A stretch of 64,000 nt of DNA from Dactylorhiza incarnata (lineage: Eukaryota > Streptophyta > Magnoliopsida > Asparagales > Orchidaceae): the NCBI GenBank assembly GCA_033032865.1, contig JAWHQI010000068.1:9610001-9674000 (forward strand), read 5' to 3'. Of this stretch, positions 22,016 through 32,668 are shown one piece after another. Numbering within the stretch: position 1 is the stretch's first letter; each line of letters opens with the position of its first letter. The position numbers were made by a program, and so were the translations under genes. The notes beneath the pieces are model-generated. The model was not told where the DNA came from and did not search any database. It saw only the letters and a program-made list of their open reading frames with translations.

Positions 22016-23216
22016 ATGGACAAACGGCGCTTCAGGTATAAGTCAGCTTATTACTCTTTGCATGCAGGAGGGTTGTACATGAAGACTCTCTCGGGACTCC
22101 TGGCCCGTTGTGTCTCAGAGGAGGAGGTTCCGAGAGTCCTAAAAAAAATTCACTCCGGGGAGTGTGGAAGTCACTCCGGGAGCCGAACTCTGGAAGGGAG
22201 AGTGTTGAGGCAAGGCTACTTCTGGCCCACCCTCAGTAAGGATGCGGTGGAGTTTGCAAGGAGGTGTTCAAAGTGCTAACTCTATGCTCCGCTCCAACTC
22301 CTCCCGGCTCAGAGGCTCCGAACCATCACTGCTCCCTGGCCCTTCGCCATATGGGGGTTGGACCTAGTTGGTCCTTTCCCTCAAGCTAGCAGCCAAAGAA
22401 AGTTCTTACTGGTCATGATCGATTATTTCTCCAAATGGGTAGAAGTGAAGGCGCTCGCCAAGGTAACATCTCAAGTTGTGAGGAATTTTGTATGGGGAGA
22501 AATAATTTGCAGGCACGGCCTTCCCCTGGCTATAGTGACGGACAATGGGCCGCAATTTGCTAGCGAAGAATTTGTTGGCTTCTGCACCCAGCTTGGCATC
22601 GACCTCAGGTTCGCATCGGTTCATCACCCGAGAAGCAACGGTCAAGTGGAGGCGGCAAACAAAATAATCGTCAACCTGCTAAAGAAAAAGGTGGAGAACC
22701 TCCGGGGAAACTGGGTAGAGCAGCTACCATCCATTCTTTGGGCCCTGAGGACTACTCCAAACACCGCCACCGGGGAGACCCCGTTCAAACTTTCTCATGG
22801 GTCTGAAGCAGTCCTTCCCATAGAATTTGAAGTAAAAAAAACCCAGGGTGACCGCCGCAGGTGAAGGGAATGAAGAGTGGCTAGTGGCCAATGGCGAGGA
22901 ACAAAGGCTATCCTTCGACCTGTTGGAGGAACTCCGAGACCAGGCCACCATCAGGCAAGAAGAAATCAAGCGCCGAATGGCCCGATATTTTTACAAGCAC
23001 ATCCGAGTAAAACACTTCGAAAAAGGAGACCTAGTGCTAAAGAAGGTTGATGCGGCCGGAAGAGGAGCCGCGGTTGGCAAGCTAGAGCCCAATTGGGAAG
23101 GACCTTACATTGTAAGTGAAGTGCTCAGGTCAGGAGGATACCACCTCCGGTATGTGGAAGGGGTACCTCTGGGCCGAGACAGGAGTGGGGATGATTTAAA
23201 AAGGTTTTATCCTTAG
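22016..23216 (+). pseudogene. C1 integrase
   Basis: An HHCC-type zinc finger (HSGECGSHSG...RRCSKC) ends in an in-frame TAA at 22277, where C2 has a Gln codon. The catalytic core resumes: LDLVGPFPQ, TDNGPQFA, GQVEAANK, with 35 residues between the last two acidic residues. A frameshift at about 22850 precedes the C-terminal domain (KGDLVLKKVDAAGRG), which ends LKRFYP at 23213. Three pieces, not functional. Confidence 0.8.
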
Positions 23217-23282
23217 CCATTTTTTGTAGATGACTTTTCATATTTCCTACTCAACACATGCATTTTGGAGCAATCCTTTGGC

Positions 23283-24345
23283 AGGTCTCAAGTAGTGGTG
23301 CTGGAATGCCCCAGATCGATTCCGCTCCCGGGCTCTCACTAGACGGGGGGTTCAGGTTGATCTCTGGAGAGGCTGGCAAGGTCTCAAGTAGTGGTGCTGG
23401 AATGCCCCAGATCGATTCCGCTCCCGGGCTATCACTAGACGGGGGGTTCAGGTTGATCTCTGGAGAGGCTGGCAAGGTGACAAGTAGTGGTGCTGGAATG
23501 CCCCAGATCGATTCCGCTCCCGGGCTCTCACTAGATGGGGGGTTCAGGTTGATCTCTGAAGAGGCTGGCAAGGTCTCAAGTAGTGGTGCTGGAATGCCCC
23601 AGATCGATTCTGCTCCCGGGCTCTCACTAGACGGGGGGTTCAGGTTGATCTCTGGAGAGGCTGGCAAGGTCTCAAGTAGTGGTGCTGGAATGCCCCAGAT
23701 CGATTCCGCTCTCGGGCTCTCACTAGACGGGGGGTTCAGGTTGATCTCGGGAGAGGCTGGCAAGGTGACAAGTAGTGGTACTGGAATGCCCCAGATCGAT
23801 TCCGCTCCTGGGCTATCACTAGACGAGGGGTTCAGGTTGATCTCTAGAGAGGCTGGCAAGGTCTCAAGTAGTGGTGCTGGAATGCCCCGGATCGATTCCG
23901 CTCCCGGGCTCTCACTAGATGGGGGGTTCAGGTTGATCTATGGAGAGGCTGGCAAGGTGACATGTAGTGGTGCTGGAATGCCCCAGATCGATTTCGCTCC
24001 CGGGTTCTCACTAGACGGGGGGTTCAGGTTGATCTCTGGAGAGGCTAGCAAGGTGACAAGTAGTGGTGCTGGAATGCCCCAGATCAATTCCGTTCCCGGT
24101 CTCTCACAAGATGGGGGGTTCAGGTTGATCTCTGGAGAGGCTGGCAAGGTGACAAGTAGTGGTGCTGGAATGCCCCAGATCGATTCCGCTCCCGGGCTCT
24201 CACTAGACGGGGGGTTCAGGTTGATCTCTGGAGAGGCTAGCAAGGTGACAAGTAGTGGTGCTGGAATGCCCAAGATCGATTCCGATCCCGGGCTCTCACT
24301 AAACGGGGGGTTCAGGTTGATCTCCGGAGAGGCTGGAAAAGTTAC
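23283..24345 (+). repeat. 96-bp tandem repeat array of C1
   Basis: Eleven copies of a 96-bp unit start near 23290 and recur exactly every 96 bases (23386, 23482 ... 24250), followed by a decayed twelfth. Because 96 is a multiple of three, one frame stays open on each strand (368 codons plus, about 200 minus), giving 32-residue repeats (GAGMPQIDSAPGLSLDGGF). This is probably a by-product. Tandem repeats in the 3' UTR are common in Tat elements and are known seeds of satellite DNA. Confidence 0.9.
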
Positions 24346-25006
24346 AAGTGGTTTGGGCAGGTAAATAAGTCACTCAGAACAAGAGGTTTGGCTCGCAAGC
24401 GACCTCAAGACCTGGGCGAGGCGACACCGATGGTCCGCTCGCATGCGAGGATCAATCGCGACAGGGCAATAGGGTCGGCGGTTTGCAAAGTCACCCATGA
24501 ATTTTAACGGAGCGAGTAAAGACGGCGAACCAGGGAGGACCCATTTTCGCGGTGATCTGTGGATAACGGTAAGAGCTCGCAAAAGGCAAGTGTGAACGAG
24601 GCAGGCGAATATAGATCCCTCCCGCAAGGTTCCCCAATGAGGTACATCCCAAATAGGGATAAGGTCCTACAACCTGAGTCCCAACGTCGCCGCAGAAGAA
24701 AGGTAGGCAAGAGCGGCCTAGATATAACATAACGAGGAAAAAGCTGCAAATAAAAGAGATGCGGGCGCGAACGGCAAGCGAAAGTCTAAAGACACGAACA
24801 TAAGAAAATGGGGATCACGCGAGCACGAAAGAAAAGGTCACATGAGAATAATAATCAAAGTGATAATATGGGAAAGATAGACAAAGTATTTCCTTTCATT
24901 CCTCACAAAACTTATAGTCCAACGGCGGCCTCGCCGGCAAAAAGGAAAAACCTTTTACATTATAAACAACAAAATTTATTTTTAAGGCGATTCGCCAGCT
25001 AGCATT
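24346..25006. other. C1 spacer between repeat array and antisense gene
   Basis: No convincing ORF on either strand. Contains GCGAG-rich sequence like the LTR. It would be the 3' UTR of the antisense unit ending at 25007. Confidence 0.5.
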
Positions 25007-26931
25007 TCAATCACTCTCTCGACCCTCCGCCTCGGAGATGGGCATGAATATGTCTGGGATGACTTCCTCCGCAGTGAACTCCATAGCGTCAGGAACGATC
25101 ATGCCCGCTCCTTTGAGAATGTCGAGGACGAGCTCCGCGATCTCCATCGACCTCTTGCGGTCGGCCTCTTTCTCTTCCCGCGACTGAGCGCGAGTCCCAG
25201 CTCGCGGAGGAGGGGGAGGAAGCACTGCCGAGGTCAGGTCGTGGACCTGGGCCTTGAGGCAGGTATTCTCCAGCTCCAAGTCAGCGATCCGCGTGTGAAG
25301 CTGGCTGTCGGACTCTACATCCTGCAAAAAGCGGGTTAGCGAGAGAAAAGTGAAGGCAAACTGGAAAGGATTTTCGCAAAGCACTACTTACCAGTCCGCC
25401 TTGAAGACTGGCGAGGAGGCCCTCCGATAAGGCCTCCTTCCCCTTAAGATCCGCGACTTCATCCGCAGACTTCTGGAGCTCAACATTAAGCTCCCTGATC
25501 TCCCTATCAGCTGTAAAGTATCGGCGGCCCACCATGTGGGTAAGCTCCATCGCCCGGAATTGGGCTCGCATAGCTTCATATACGACCCCCTTCGGCGTGA
25601 AGGACCGAAAGAGGGAGGCATCCTCGCGACCATAGAGGCCGAAGGTGAGGGCGAACGCCTCACCCCCGGCCTTGTCGTCCTCTACCCAGGAAGGGAGCAG
25701 AGAGGAGCAGACGACCTTGTTCTGCTCGGGGTCCCACGCAGGCACCGGTTTGCCAACCGCATCCGCAAGCTTCATACCAGCCCGAAGTTTGTATGGCTCG
25801 CCGGTTTGGGCTTGGAGGCTGTCTCCCCAGGTTCGCCTCCCTCTTTGGCATGCTCCTGACCCGCAGAGGAAGGAGAGGGGAGATCGAGTTCAGACAGGTC
25901 CACGGCCTCTTTCACCTTGGCAGCGGAAGGGGCCTTCTTGGCCTTCTTCGCCGCCCCCTGTGAGGCGGACCGGCGTAGGGGAGGAGGGCGTTTCTTTCCC
26001 GATGAAGAACTCGGGACGTCGCGGCAGGCCTCGGCGGCAGCGCGCGAGCGTGCTGGAGGTGAGGGAAGAAGGAGGCGCATGGGGTGGGTTGAGCGGGAGT
26101 TCACGCTCTCCTATGAAGATGGAGGAGGACGTTAGACAATTGAGAGAGGAGGGAGCAAGAAAGTCGACGAGTGCGAGTCAAACCTTCTCCTGGGAGGACG
26201 GGTGGCGGGAGGTCCACTCGCTCTCAAAGGAAGGTGACCTCAAAGTTTTTTCCTTTGAGGTATTGGTACAGGACCGCATCACAACCCCCTAGCGAGGTCG
26301 GAGGGCGGTAGGCGGCCTCGTCTCGCTGGGTGGGAGCATAGGAGACATTGCCGAAAGGACCCTTCACCAGGACAAACTTCTACGTCCAATATTGAGACTT
26401 GTTCACCGTCTCGCATATGGTGACATGATGGCTCGCGAAGTGAGCCGTCCCATCCCTATACGCGCGGAACGAAAAGACCTTGCAGAAGACGAGCAGGCTG
26501 AACTCGATCCTCTCCGCCCTGAGATAACCGGCGAACGCGACCACCACGGCGATCGCGTTCGGCGTTAGCTGGCTCGGCAGAACGCCAAAATACTTGAGCA
26601 CCTGGAAGGGTCAACAAGGTTTAAGCGCCATTCGCAAAGCAAGTCAGGGAGGTAAGGGTTGAGAAATAAATATATATACCTGATGCACTTCTGGCCAGAG
26701 TGGGAGTCGCAACCCATTTTCAAAGTGGGCAACGGGAATGGCGAGTTCGTCAGGATGTGGGTCGCTGATGGTGTCCCTCTCGGTTGGGCAGCGAGCCACA
26801 AAACCAGAGTGAATGTACTGGTCAGCGGCGGCCTGATACTCCTCTTTCGTAAGGTTGGCGCAGTAGAAAATACCATCGAGGAAGGCCCTGGCGCACTTAG
26901 ACTGCCCCTCAGTTTCTGTCTCGCCGACCAT
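25007..26931 (-). pseudogene. C1 antisense extra gene, Transposase_28-like, spliced
   Basis: Starts at ATG 26931 (MVGETETEGQSKCARAF). Exon 1 ends PEVHQ at 26680. A 78-base GT-AG intron (26679-26602) joins in phase to VLKYFGVLPSQLTPNAIAVV, which matches the plant family called putative gypsy-type transposon (PF04195-like: ygi.pSQLtPNa). An in-frame TAG follows KSQYWT near 26380, before KFVLVKGPFGNVSYAP. Later frames give a basic, Ser/Pro-rich linker (26104-25772), a region with SFTPKGVVYEAMRAQFRAMELT, and a coiled coil. A 69-base intron (25391-25323; donor CTG|GTAAGT, acceptor TTTTTGCAG) joins QGGL to DVESDSQLHTRIADLELEN, again in phase. Antisense extra ORFs between integrase and the 3' LTR are known in Tat elements; their role is unknown. 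Confidence 0.7.
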
Positions 26932-27054
26932 GATGTCTAGGATCCGCGGAATCGCAAAAGCTGCGAGGGCGAGCTAGATCTGCGAGAGAATCAGAAAGAG
27001 AGAGAGCCCGAGGGAGCAACAGTAAATGCGGTGGTTGGAAAGGAAAAAGGTCGG

Positions 27055-27064
27055 CTATTTATAG
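27055..27064 (-). promoter_or_regulatory. TATA box of second antisense unit in C1
   Basis: Minus strand CTATAAATAG, about 125 bases before the ATG at 26931, with a CT-rich leader between. Ordinary plant core-promoter spacing. Confidence 0.6.
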
Positions 27065-27373
27065 AAATGAAAAGGCGGGAAGAAGCCGAAGCATCGGTAT
27101 CTGCGGATAGCAGATTCACGCGATAATCTTCCGCCTCTAGGGATCCTATCTGCTCCCGGCAAGTCGGCATCCTATCACAGCTTTCTCCCTCTAATCATCG
27201 ACGAGCTAGCGCTAAATAATAAAACATAAAAAAAGCAAGGGCAATAAGCGAGTGCGAGTAATAGAAACACAAACATAATCCACGCAAGAGCGAGTCAGGT
27301 AGGGTAAAAGAAGAGATGAAGAACAGAGAAAATAAAGGGCTCTCAAGTGAGTCAAAGTATCATGATTACAAAC

Positions 27374-28669
27374 TTATGAAAATTGTTCGCGACCCCTCCT
27401 GTCGAAGAGGACGGGGGAAGAAAAACAATAAAAAGCAATACTAGGATCCTCAATATAGCAGCCACTTACAGTGACCGCGACCCCGGACACCAGAACGAGG
27501 GGGAACTCGCGGGTAGTGATACTCGCGGAGTGACCGGTTCGCCTGGCTCGTCGGCCACATGTAATCATTGATACGAGCAATGTACACCCCGGGGAGGTCA
27601 CATCACTGTGATCGGTCGGCCGTATCTCGGCGAGAACGCGCGCATTTGCGTCCTCCATCGCGGCGAACCTTTCCTCATTAGCGAGCCGATCCAGCCGATT
27701 CTGCTCGTGTAGATCCCTCAGCAGGGGGGTATGCTTCTGGAATATCTCAGTGACCCACCTCTTCATTCGCTCTGGATCGCTGGGATCCCCCAGAAAGTCG
27801 GCGACCTAACTCGGCGAGGGGGGTGGAGACATCGCCAACGCTCCAGACTCTAACTCGGAGAGATGGGTCATGGGATTACCTGTGAAGTAGGAATCAGTGA
27901 CAAAGTGAAAAATAACACTCAACGGCGGCAGTCTAACCTAGTGGACGAATTGGAGTACTGGGCCGCTGGCGGGAGGTGCTCGGCTGGCCTCAGAATGCTT
28001 CAATAAAGGAAGGGGTGAGGGCCTTACCCAGACCGGGGGAGAGCGCGGGTCCAAAACCAAACCCAGGCTCGGCAATCAACGTTCCTCCCGGGCTCCTCTG
28101 ACCCAGGAAGCCGAATCCAGGAGTAGGGATAGTCTGGTTCGGCATGGTGGGCGAGTCCACCGGGGGAGGAACTTGTTCTTCTGGGGCCACGAGAGGGGAC
28201 ACTGCACAAAAAGTAGGTGTGATTTAACGAGTCGAGAGACGTGAAGGAAGACGAGTTAAGCCGCTCACCTCATTGCGAAGGCGAGTCCTGTCGGCCGACG
28301 ACCCCCGCATCCCCAAGAAGAGCATCAGCTCCACCCGTAGAAGGGAGGTGGACCTCCGTGATTGGCCTTCCCGTGGCGCCCCCACCCGAGAGATCATTCA
28401 GCGAATAGGATAAATAAGGTCAAAAGGGAAGAACATCAAAAGGGCGAGCTCGGCGATAATACATGCGAGGCGAGCCCGCCATCAGGGGAGTGTGGAGAAG
28501 AAGAAGACCCTCCCCCACCAGCCGCGCGCCTAATAGCCTTTGCCATTCTTAGGGAAGGCGGAGGCGAAGAGCGTCGCGGAGAATTCCAGGAGGCGATGAC
28601 AGCGGTTTTCCCCTTCTGGGCCGCTTGCGAAGCCTTTAGGCGAGCCAACATCTCGTCTTTTTTTGACAT
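27374..28669 (-). pseudogene. C1 first antisense unit
   Basis: ATG at 28669 (MSKKDEMLARLKASQAAQKG) gives a short basic, Ser/Pro-rich frame to 28436. Farther on, a 67-base GT-AG intron (28268-28202; donor GAG|GTGAGC, acceptor TTTTTGTGCAG) precedes a Pro/Gly-rich stretch (28201-27990, with GFGFLGQRSPGG). Additional donor (GTAAGG, about 28027) and acceptor (CTTCACAG, about 27878) signals suggest another intron. A last frame at 27766 reads KRWVTEIFQKHTPLLRDLHE, probably helical. No family recognised. It may be the 5' part of the same antisense transcript system as the next unit, or a separate gene. Exon joins are tentative. Confidence 0.4.
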
Positions 28670-28742
28670 CGCGTTGAGGCCCGCGGCGAGTAAGAAAAGA
28701 TAGAGAAGAATAAAAAGTTCGAATGACGGCCAGGGAGAGTGA

Positions 28743-28750
28743 TATTTATA
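28743..28750 (-). promoter_or_regulatory. TATA box of first antisense unit in C1
   Basis: Minus strand TATAAATA, about 75 bases before the ATG at 28669 and about 115 bases inside the 3' LTR boundary, so it is an internal, not LTR, promoter pointing back through the element. Confidence 0.6.
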
Positions 28751-28865
28751 GTAGTGGGCATGGGGCCCACCGAAAGATTCTCGCCACGTCACCGAGGGGC
28801 TGGCGAATATCAAGGGTTGGATGATTCTTTGCGAGCCTAAATAGCCTCGCGAAGAGCGGGGATTG

Positions 28866-29868
28866 TGTACAACCCCAATATTCGCCTAGTGGATGATCAA
28901 ATAAAAGTAATGCGAGCCAGGTTCTCGGGATATATACATAGGTTAATAGGCAGAAAAATAAGAAAAAGAGCAAAATTGACAGCGCTCGACGAAGTCCAAA
29001 CAGCGCTCGACGATCCCATCTCAGCGGATCCACTAGGACGAGCACTTAGCCAGCTGCTCGTGAGATGGCGAGCGAGTCAAGAGTGCGACTGGGGCAGGAG
29101 TGCAAACGAGGTCTTCACAGGCCATTCGCCCAAAGGGGGCGAACCAGATCTATCAAAGGTCACCCGCGGGAAGAGGCGCGAGTCAAGTTCCCACGAGCCG
29201 GAGCCTCAAGGTCGACCAGCAAGAAGGCGAGTGAGCCAGGTGCTCGCCGAACGCTCGCAAGGAGGCGAGCGAGCAAGAAACTCGTCGAAGGATCGCGAGA
29301 AGACAGGCGAGCCAGATCTCTTCCAGGGTCTCCGCGATCGGCGAATCTCAGTCGAGGTCGACAAACTCAGTCCGGCGCCCGACGAAGTGCGGGCCACGTT
29401 CGACGAATCCGCTGATCATCTATGATCGATGAAATCATCTCTCTATCCATGTTGGCCTGCCATTAGCCTATCCAAACAGCAGAGTTCAGCTGTTAGCAGG
29501 CCCATTTGGGGTGCGGATAGTAAAATCAAAAGGCGGGATCCTACTATTTGCAGGCCAGACCAGAAAACCTATAAATAAGATCTCAAGGGCACCTTTGGAG
29601 AGGAGTTCACTTCAGCTTCCCTCTCCTTAGGTTTTCTTTGGTTAGCATTTTCAGAGCTCTCCAGGGTGCCTGAGTCTCGGCTTTGGCTTGGGAGGGGAAG
29701 CGCTCAACGATCTTCCTGGTTAGTGGAGGGACCTCCTCGCTGCGACTAAGGTCTCAGTCATCTTCCTAGTTTTCGGTCTACCTTCTCCAAGGGATCAGTA
29801 AGGGCTAGCCACCCCTCATCTCGGTGAGGGCCCCGAACTCCACAGAGATCGAGAAATCAGTTTCAACA
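28866..29868 (+). repeat. Element C1 3' LTR
   Basis: 1003 bp, TGTACAACCCCAATATTCGCC to TTTCAACA, the partner of 8742-9745. About 50 differences by eye, so C1 is older than D. Confidence 0.9.
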
Positions 29869-30572
29869 CTAGCGCAGGCGGGTAGCGACTGATTCTATTT
29901 AAGGACGCGCGCCTCCTCCGTTGTTGCTTGCTGTTACAGAACGAATTGAAGCCACGTATTCATAGCACTCGTAAGTGCCTTCTCCAAGCAGCCCAAAGAA
30001 CTATGTCAACATTCATGAACGCAAAGAACTTGAAGACCAATCTGATAGCATCTACATCAACATCAAGTTCTTCTTTTGAGGGAGTTTTTAGTTTTTGTTT
30101 TGTATTTGTCTTTTATTTTATCATTGTAATCGGTTCGTGAATTCGCCACACGGCGACTAGGTCCAGGTAGGACTTAGGGAGTAATTCGCCTCGTGTTGGC
30201 GACTGGGTCTAGGGAGTAGATCTACGGGGGGCTCGAGGCCTTTCTGGTGATAGATTGTCTAGAGCGGCTTGAGGCTTTATCTGGGGAGAGATCGGCTAAA
30301 GCCAACCGATTCGTGGGGATACGAGTCAGTATAGAAAACAAAAAAGGGTTTTTCATATTATTCGCTTCGATTTCTAGCGTCATTAAAATCAGATTTTGTA
30401 ATCAATTTTATAAATGATAATCATGTTTTTTCTTGTTTAATAAAATTGATTTCATTTCTAATTTCATTATCTCTTTACTTTTGTCGACCAAAATATCAAA
30501 AAAATTCTATTAAAGTTTAAAGTTTTTAAAACCCTAATTCACCCCCGTCTAAGGGCGCCTACAGATCTAACA
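29869..30572 (+). repeat. Element B 3' LTR, second part
   Basis: After the duplicated CTAGC (29869-29873) the B LTR resumes at GCAGGCGGGTAGCG, matching 925-1624 of the 5' copy through to CAGATCTAACA at 30572. The TATA region reads CTATTTAAGG here, one or two changes from the 5' copy. Confidence 0.85.
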
Positions 30573-31921
30573 TAGGTTTCTCGGAAACCTATTGAGAGGA
30601 CTATGAGGAGACGTTTAGTCCTGTGGCAAAGATGACGTCGGTGAGGACGGTCATAGCTCTAGCAGCGTGCAGAGGGTGGAAGCTATGGCAGCTTGATGTG
30701 AAGAATGCGTTCCTATACGGAGAGATTAACAAGGACATATTCATGGTGCAACCACCTGGGTATATGTCTAAGTCACATCCACATCATGTTTGCAAGCTCA
30801 AGAAGGCCCTCTATGGGTTGAAACAGGCACCGTGATCCTGGTATGGGAAGATTGCAGAGTACCTGCAGTTCTTTGGTTATGATGCCTCAGACTCAGACTC
30901 TAGCATGTTTGTGAAGAAGAGTGGAGATCTTCACATGCTGGTGTTTCTGTATGTCAATGACATGATCGTGACAGGGAACAACAGTGAAGAGGTCGCGGCG
31001 CTGAGACAGCAGCTTTCCATTCGCTTCGAGATGAAGGATCTTGGTGAACTGCATCATTTCCCTGGACATCAAGTGGAGAAGAGTAGAGGCAGGTTGTTTG
31101 TTTCCAGGAGGCTTATGCTGAGAGGATCATTAAGAGATTCGGCATGAAGGAGGGAAAGAGCAGATCCATTCCTTTGGAGGTTGGGCTGAAGCTTCAGAAG
31201 GAAGAAGGGAGGATTCTTCCTAATCCGAAGATCTTTCGGGCACTGGTGGGAAGCCTTATCTACCTGACTATCACAAGGGCGGACATTGCCTTTGTTGTTG
31301 GTCGAGTGAGTCGGTACATGTAGGAGCCACAGAAGCCTCATCTAGAGGAAGCTAAGGGGATACTGAAGTATGTAAAGGGAACCCTTGAGATGGGGTTGCT
31401 CTATGGAGGGAGGACTGACATCAAGCTGCATGGTTACACAGATGCAGATTACGCAGGTGACGCTGATGACCGCAAGTCGACATCAGGTTACGTGTTCATG
31501 TGTGGAGCCACTGCCATCTCATGGTGTAGAAAGAAGAAGGACTCCATTTCCCTCTCCACCACTGAGGCTGAGTACAAGGCCTCATCCTTAGCAGCTCAGG
31601 AGTGTGTCTGGCTGAGGAGGCTGGTGGAAGCTGTGGATGAGAAGGTCAGTAGAGCTACTGTGTTGCGTGGCGATAATGAGAGTGCTCTAAAGCTGGCAAC
31701 CAACCCAGTCTGTCACACAAGGACAAAGCATAGAGAGATCAAGCACCACTTCATCTGAGAGAAGGTGTTGGGTGGCTCGCTTGCGATGGAGCACGTGCGG
31801 AGTGAAGAGAACTTGGCGGACATATTCACAAAGCCCCTAGCTGCGGGTCCATTCAAGAAGCTTCGCACTTTCCTTAGAGTTGTCCCTGAAGCTCGCTTCA
31901 AGGGGGTGTTGAATTTGATGT
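30573..31921 (+). pseudogene. Copia A reverse transcriptase and RNase H
   Basis: Resumes after the duplicated TAGGT as FSETY, stop, [19 protein letters not shown], then [14 protein letters not shown], and FLYVNDMIVTG, where the catalytic YVDD has become YVND. Stops interrupt at about 30597, 30835 and 31321, with a frame change near 31110. RNase H follows: GYTDADYAGDADDRKSTSGY, SLSTTEAEYKA, RGDNESALKLA and TKHREIKHHFI, then ADIFTKPL. The end (EARFKGVLNLM) overlaps the start of the 3' LTR. Inactive by stops and by the active-site change. Confidence 0.85.
31900..31906 (+). other. Polypurine tract of A
   Basis: AAGGGGG directly before TGTTGAATTTGATG, the start of the 3' LTR. Confidence 0.65.
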
Positions 31922-32668
31922 GAGAGGGGGTGAGTAGAGGTGGTTGGGCGAGTGGATGGTGCTGGGCGAGTGGAATGAGGTAGGCGAGTGGAGCTAGAGA
32001 GAGGGGGTGAGTGGAGGAGTGGCGAGTGGAGGGGGGCGACTAGAGGAGTGGTAAGTGGAGCCTGTGCATGATGGGCGGGTGGAAGAAGAGGGGGGCGAGT
32101 GGAGCCTGCTGTAGGGGGGTTGGCGAGTCCAGCTAGGGGGGTTGGCGAGTCCTGCTAGGGGAGGTGGCGAGGGGAGGAAGAGAGGGAGATGAGTGCATGC
32201 TGGCGAGTGCATGTGTTGAGGTGAGTGCACCCCCCCCCCCCTACACCCTTATACGTTCTCCTATAAATACCCCCCCCCCCCCCACTATAGAGAGTTTATG
32301 ACAACCTTGTGAAGTGAGTTGAGGTGAATTGAGTTGGAGAGATAAAGTGGGAGTGTGCCTACACCCCAGGAGAGTCAAACCCTTACCTTAGTGTGAGGTG
32401 GAGAGTGCAGAGTGCACAGTGAGGTGGAGAGTGCAGGGTTGCATGCGTTGTGAAGGTGTAGAGTACGTTGCAAGGTCAACTGCACTGAGTGGAGAAGCGG
32501 ACCCTGTCCACGACAAAGTTATATTTTATATATTTCAGCTGTCGTGAATCAAGGTGTATGCACCTTGTATTCAGCTTGTCTTTTTGTACTTATTTCCCTA
32601 GTTATAAAGAGATTGTTTCATTGTCCATCGTTAGTATCCTTGTGCATGGTGATAGCATAAATCCAACA
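31907..32668 (+). repeat. Element A 3' LTR
   Basis: 762 bp from TGTTGAATTTG to AATCCAACA (inverted ends TGTTG/CAACA). The first 300 bases are an irregular array of GGCGAGTGGA-type direct repeats. A TATA box (CTATAAATAC) is at 32261-32270, flanked by two poly-C runs (32230 and 32271). The partner LTR is outside the window, so the start is set by the polypurine tract and the end by the terminal repeat. Confidence 0.75.

Larger units (their letters stand above)
8742..29868 (+). mobile_element. Gypsy element C1, Tat/Retand-like, interrupted by D
   Basis: LTRs of about 1004 bp (8742-9745 and 28866-29868) differ at roughly 50 sites by eye. Order inside: gag, protease, RT, RNase H, a second RNase H-like domain, integrase, a 96-bp tandem repeat array, and an antisense gene region before the 3' LTR. 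The second RNase H and antisense extra ORF are the hallmark of the Tat branch of plant Gypsy elements. Flanks CTACC (8737-8741) and CTAGC (29869-29873) are a five-base duplication with one mismatch. All coding frames are broken. D is inserted in gag. Confidence 0.85.
37..30572 (+). mobile_element. Copia element B, SIRE/Maximus-like, no pol, interrupted by C1
   Basis: Long LTRs (1588 bp left; right split into 7839-8741 and 29874-30572), an initiator-Met-tRNA primer site, a Copia-type gag start, a coiled-coil gag tail ending in a WVPK-like stretch, and repeated AAAGGGGGAG tracts before the 3' LTR are all SIRE-lineage traits. I find no protease, integrase, RT or RNase H between 3180 and 7838, so B depended on another element for mobility. 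It carries an antisense ORF instead. C1 sits inside its 3' LTR. Confidence 0.8.
1..32668 (+). mobile_element. Copia element A, 3' part, interrupted by a 30.5 kb nest
   Basis: Oldest layer of the left nest. A Copia RT frame reads to base 36 (VERYKARLVARG) and resumes near 30578 (FSETY, then [12 protein letters not shown]), followed by RNase H and a 3' LTR ending at 32668. Everything from 37 to 30572 is inserted material. The 5' LTR, gag, protease and integrase lie left of the window. The two RT halves join in the order expected for the family, which is the main evidence for the nesting. Confidence 0.85.

Noticed and set aside
23251..23859. Minus-strand repeat protein opposite the C1 array, and the 368-codon plus-strand frame
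   Set aside because: Both follow from a 96-bp unit lacking stops in those frames; neither has a start context or conservation in C2.
25007..28669. A host gene with introns on the minus strand
   Set aside because: It lies between the polymerase and 3' LTR of C1 and matches the known position and domain type of Tat antisense ORFs, so it belongs to the element.
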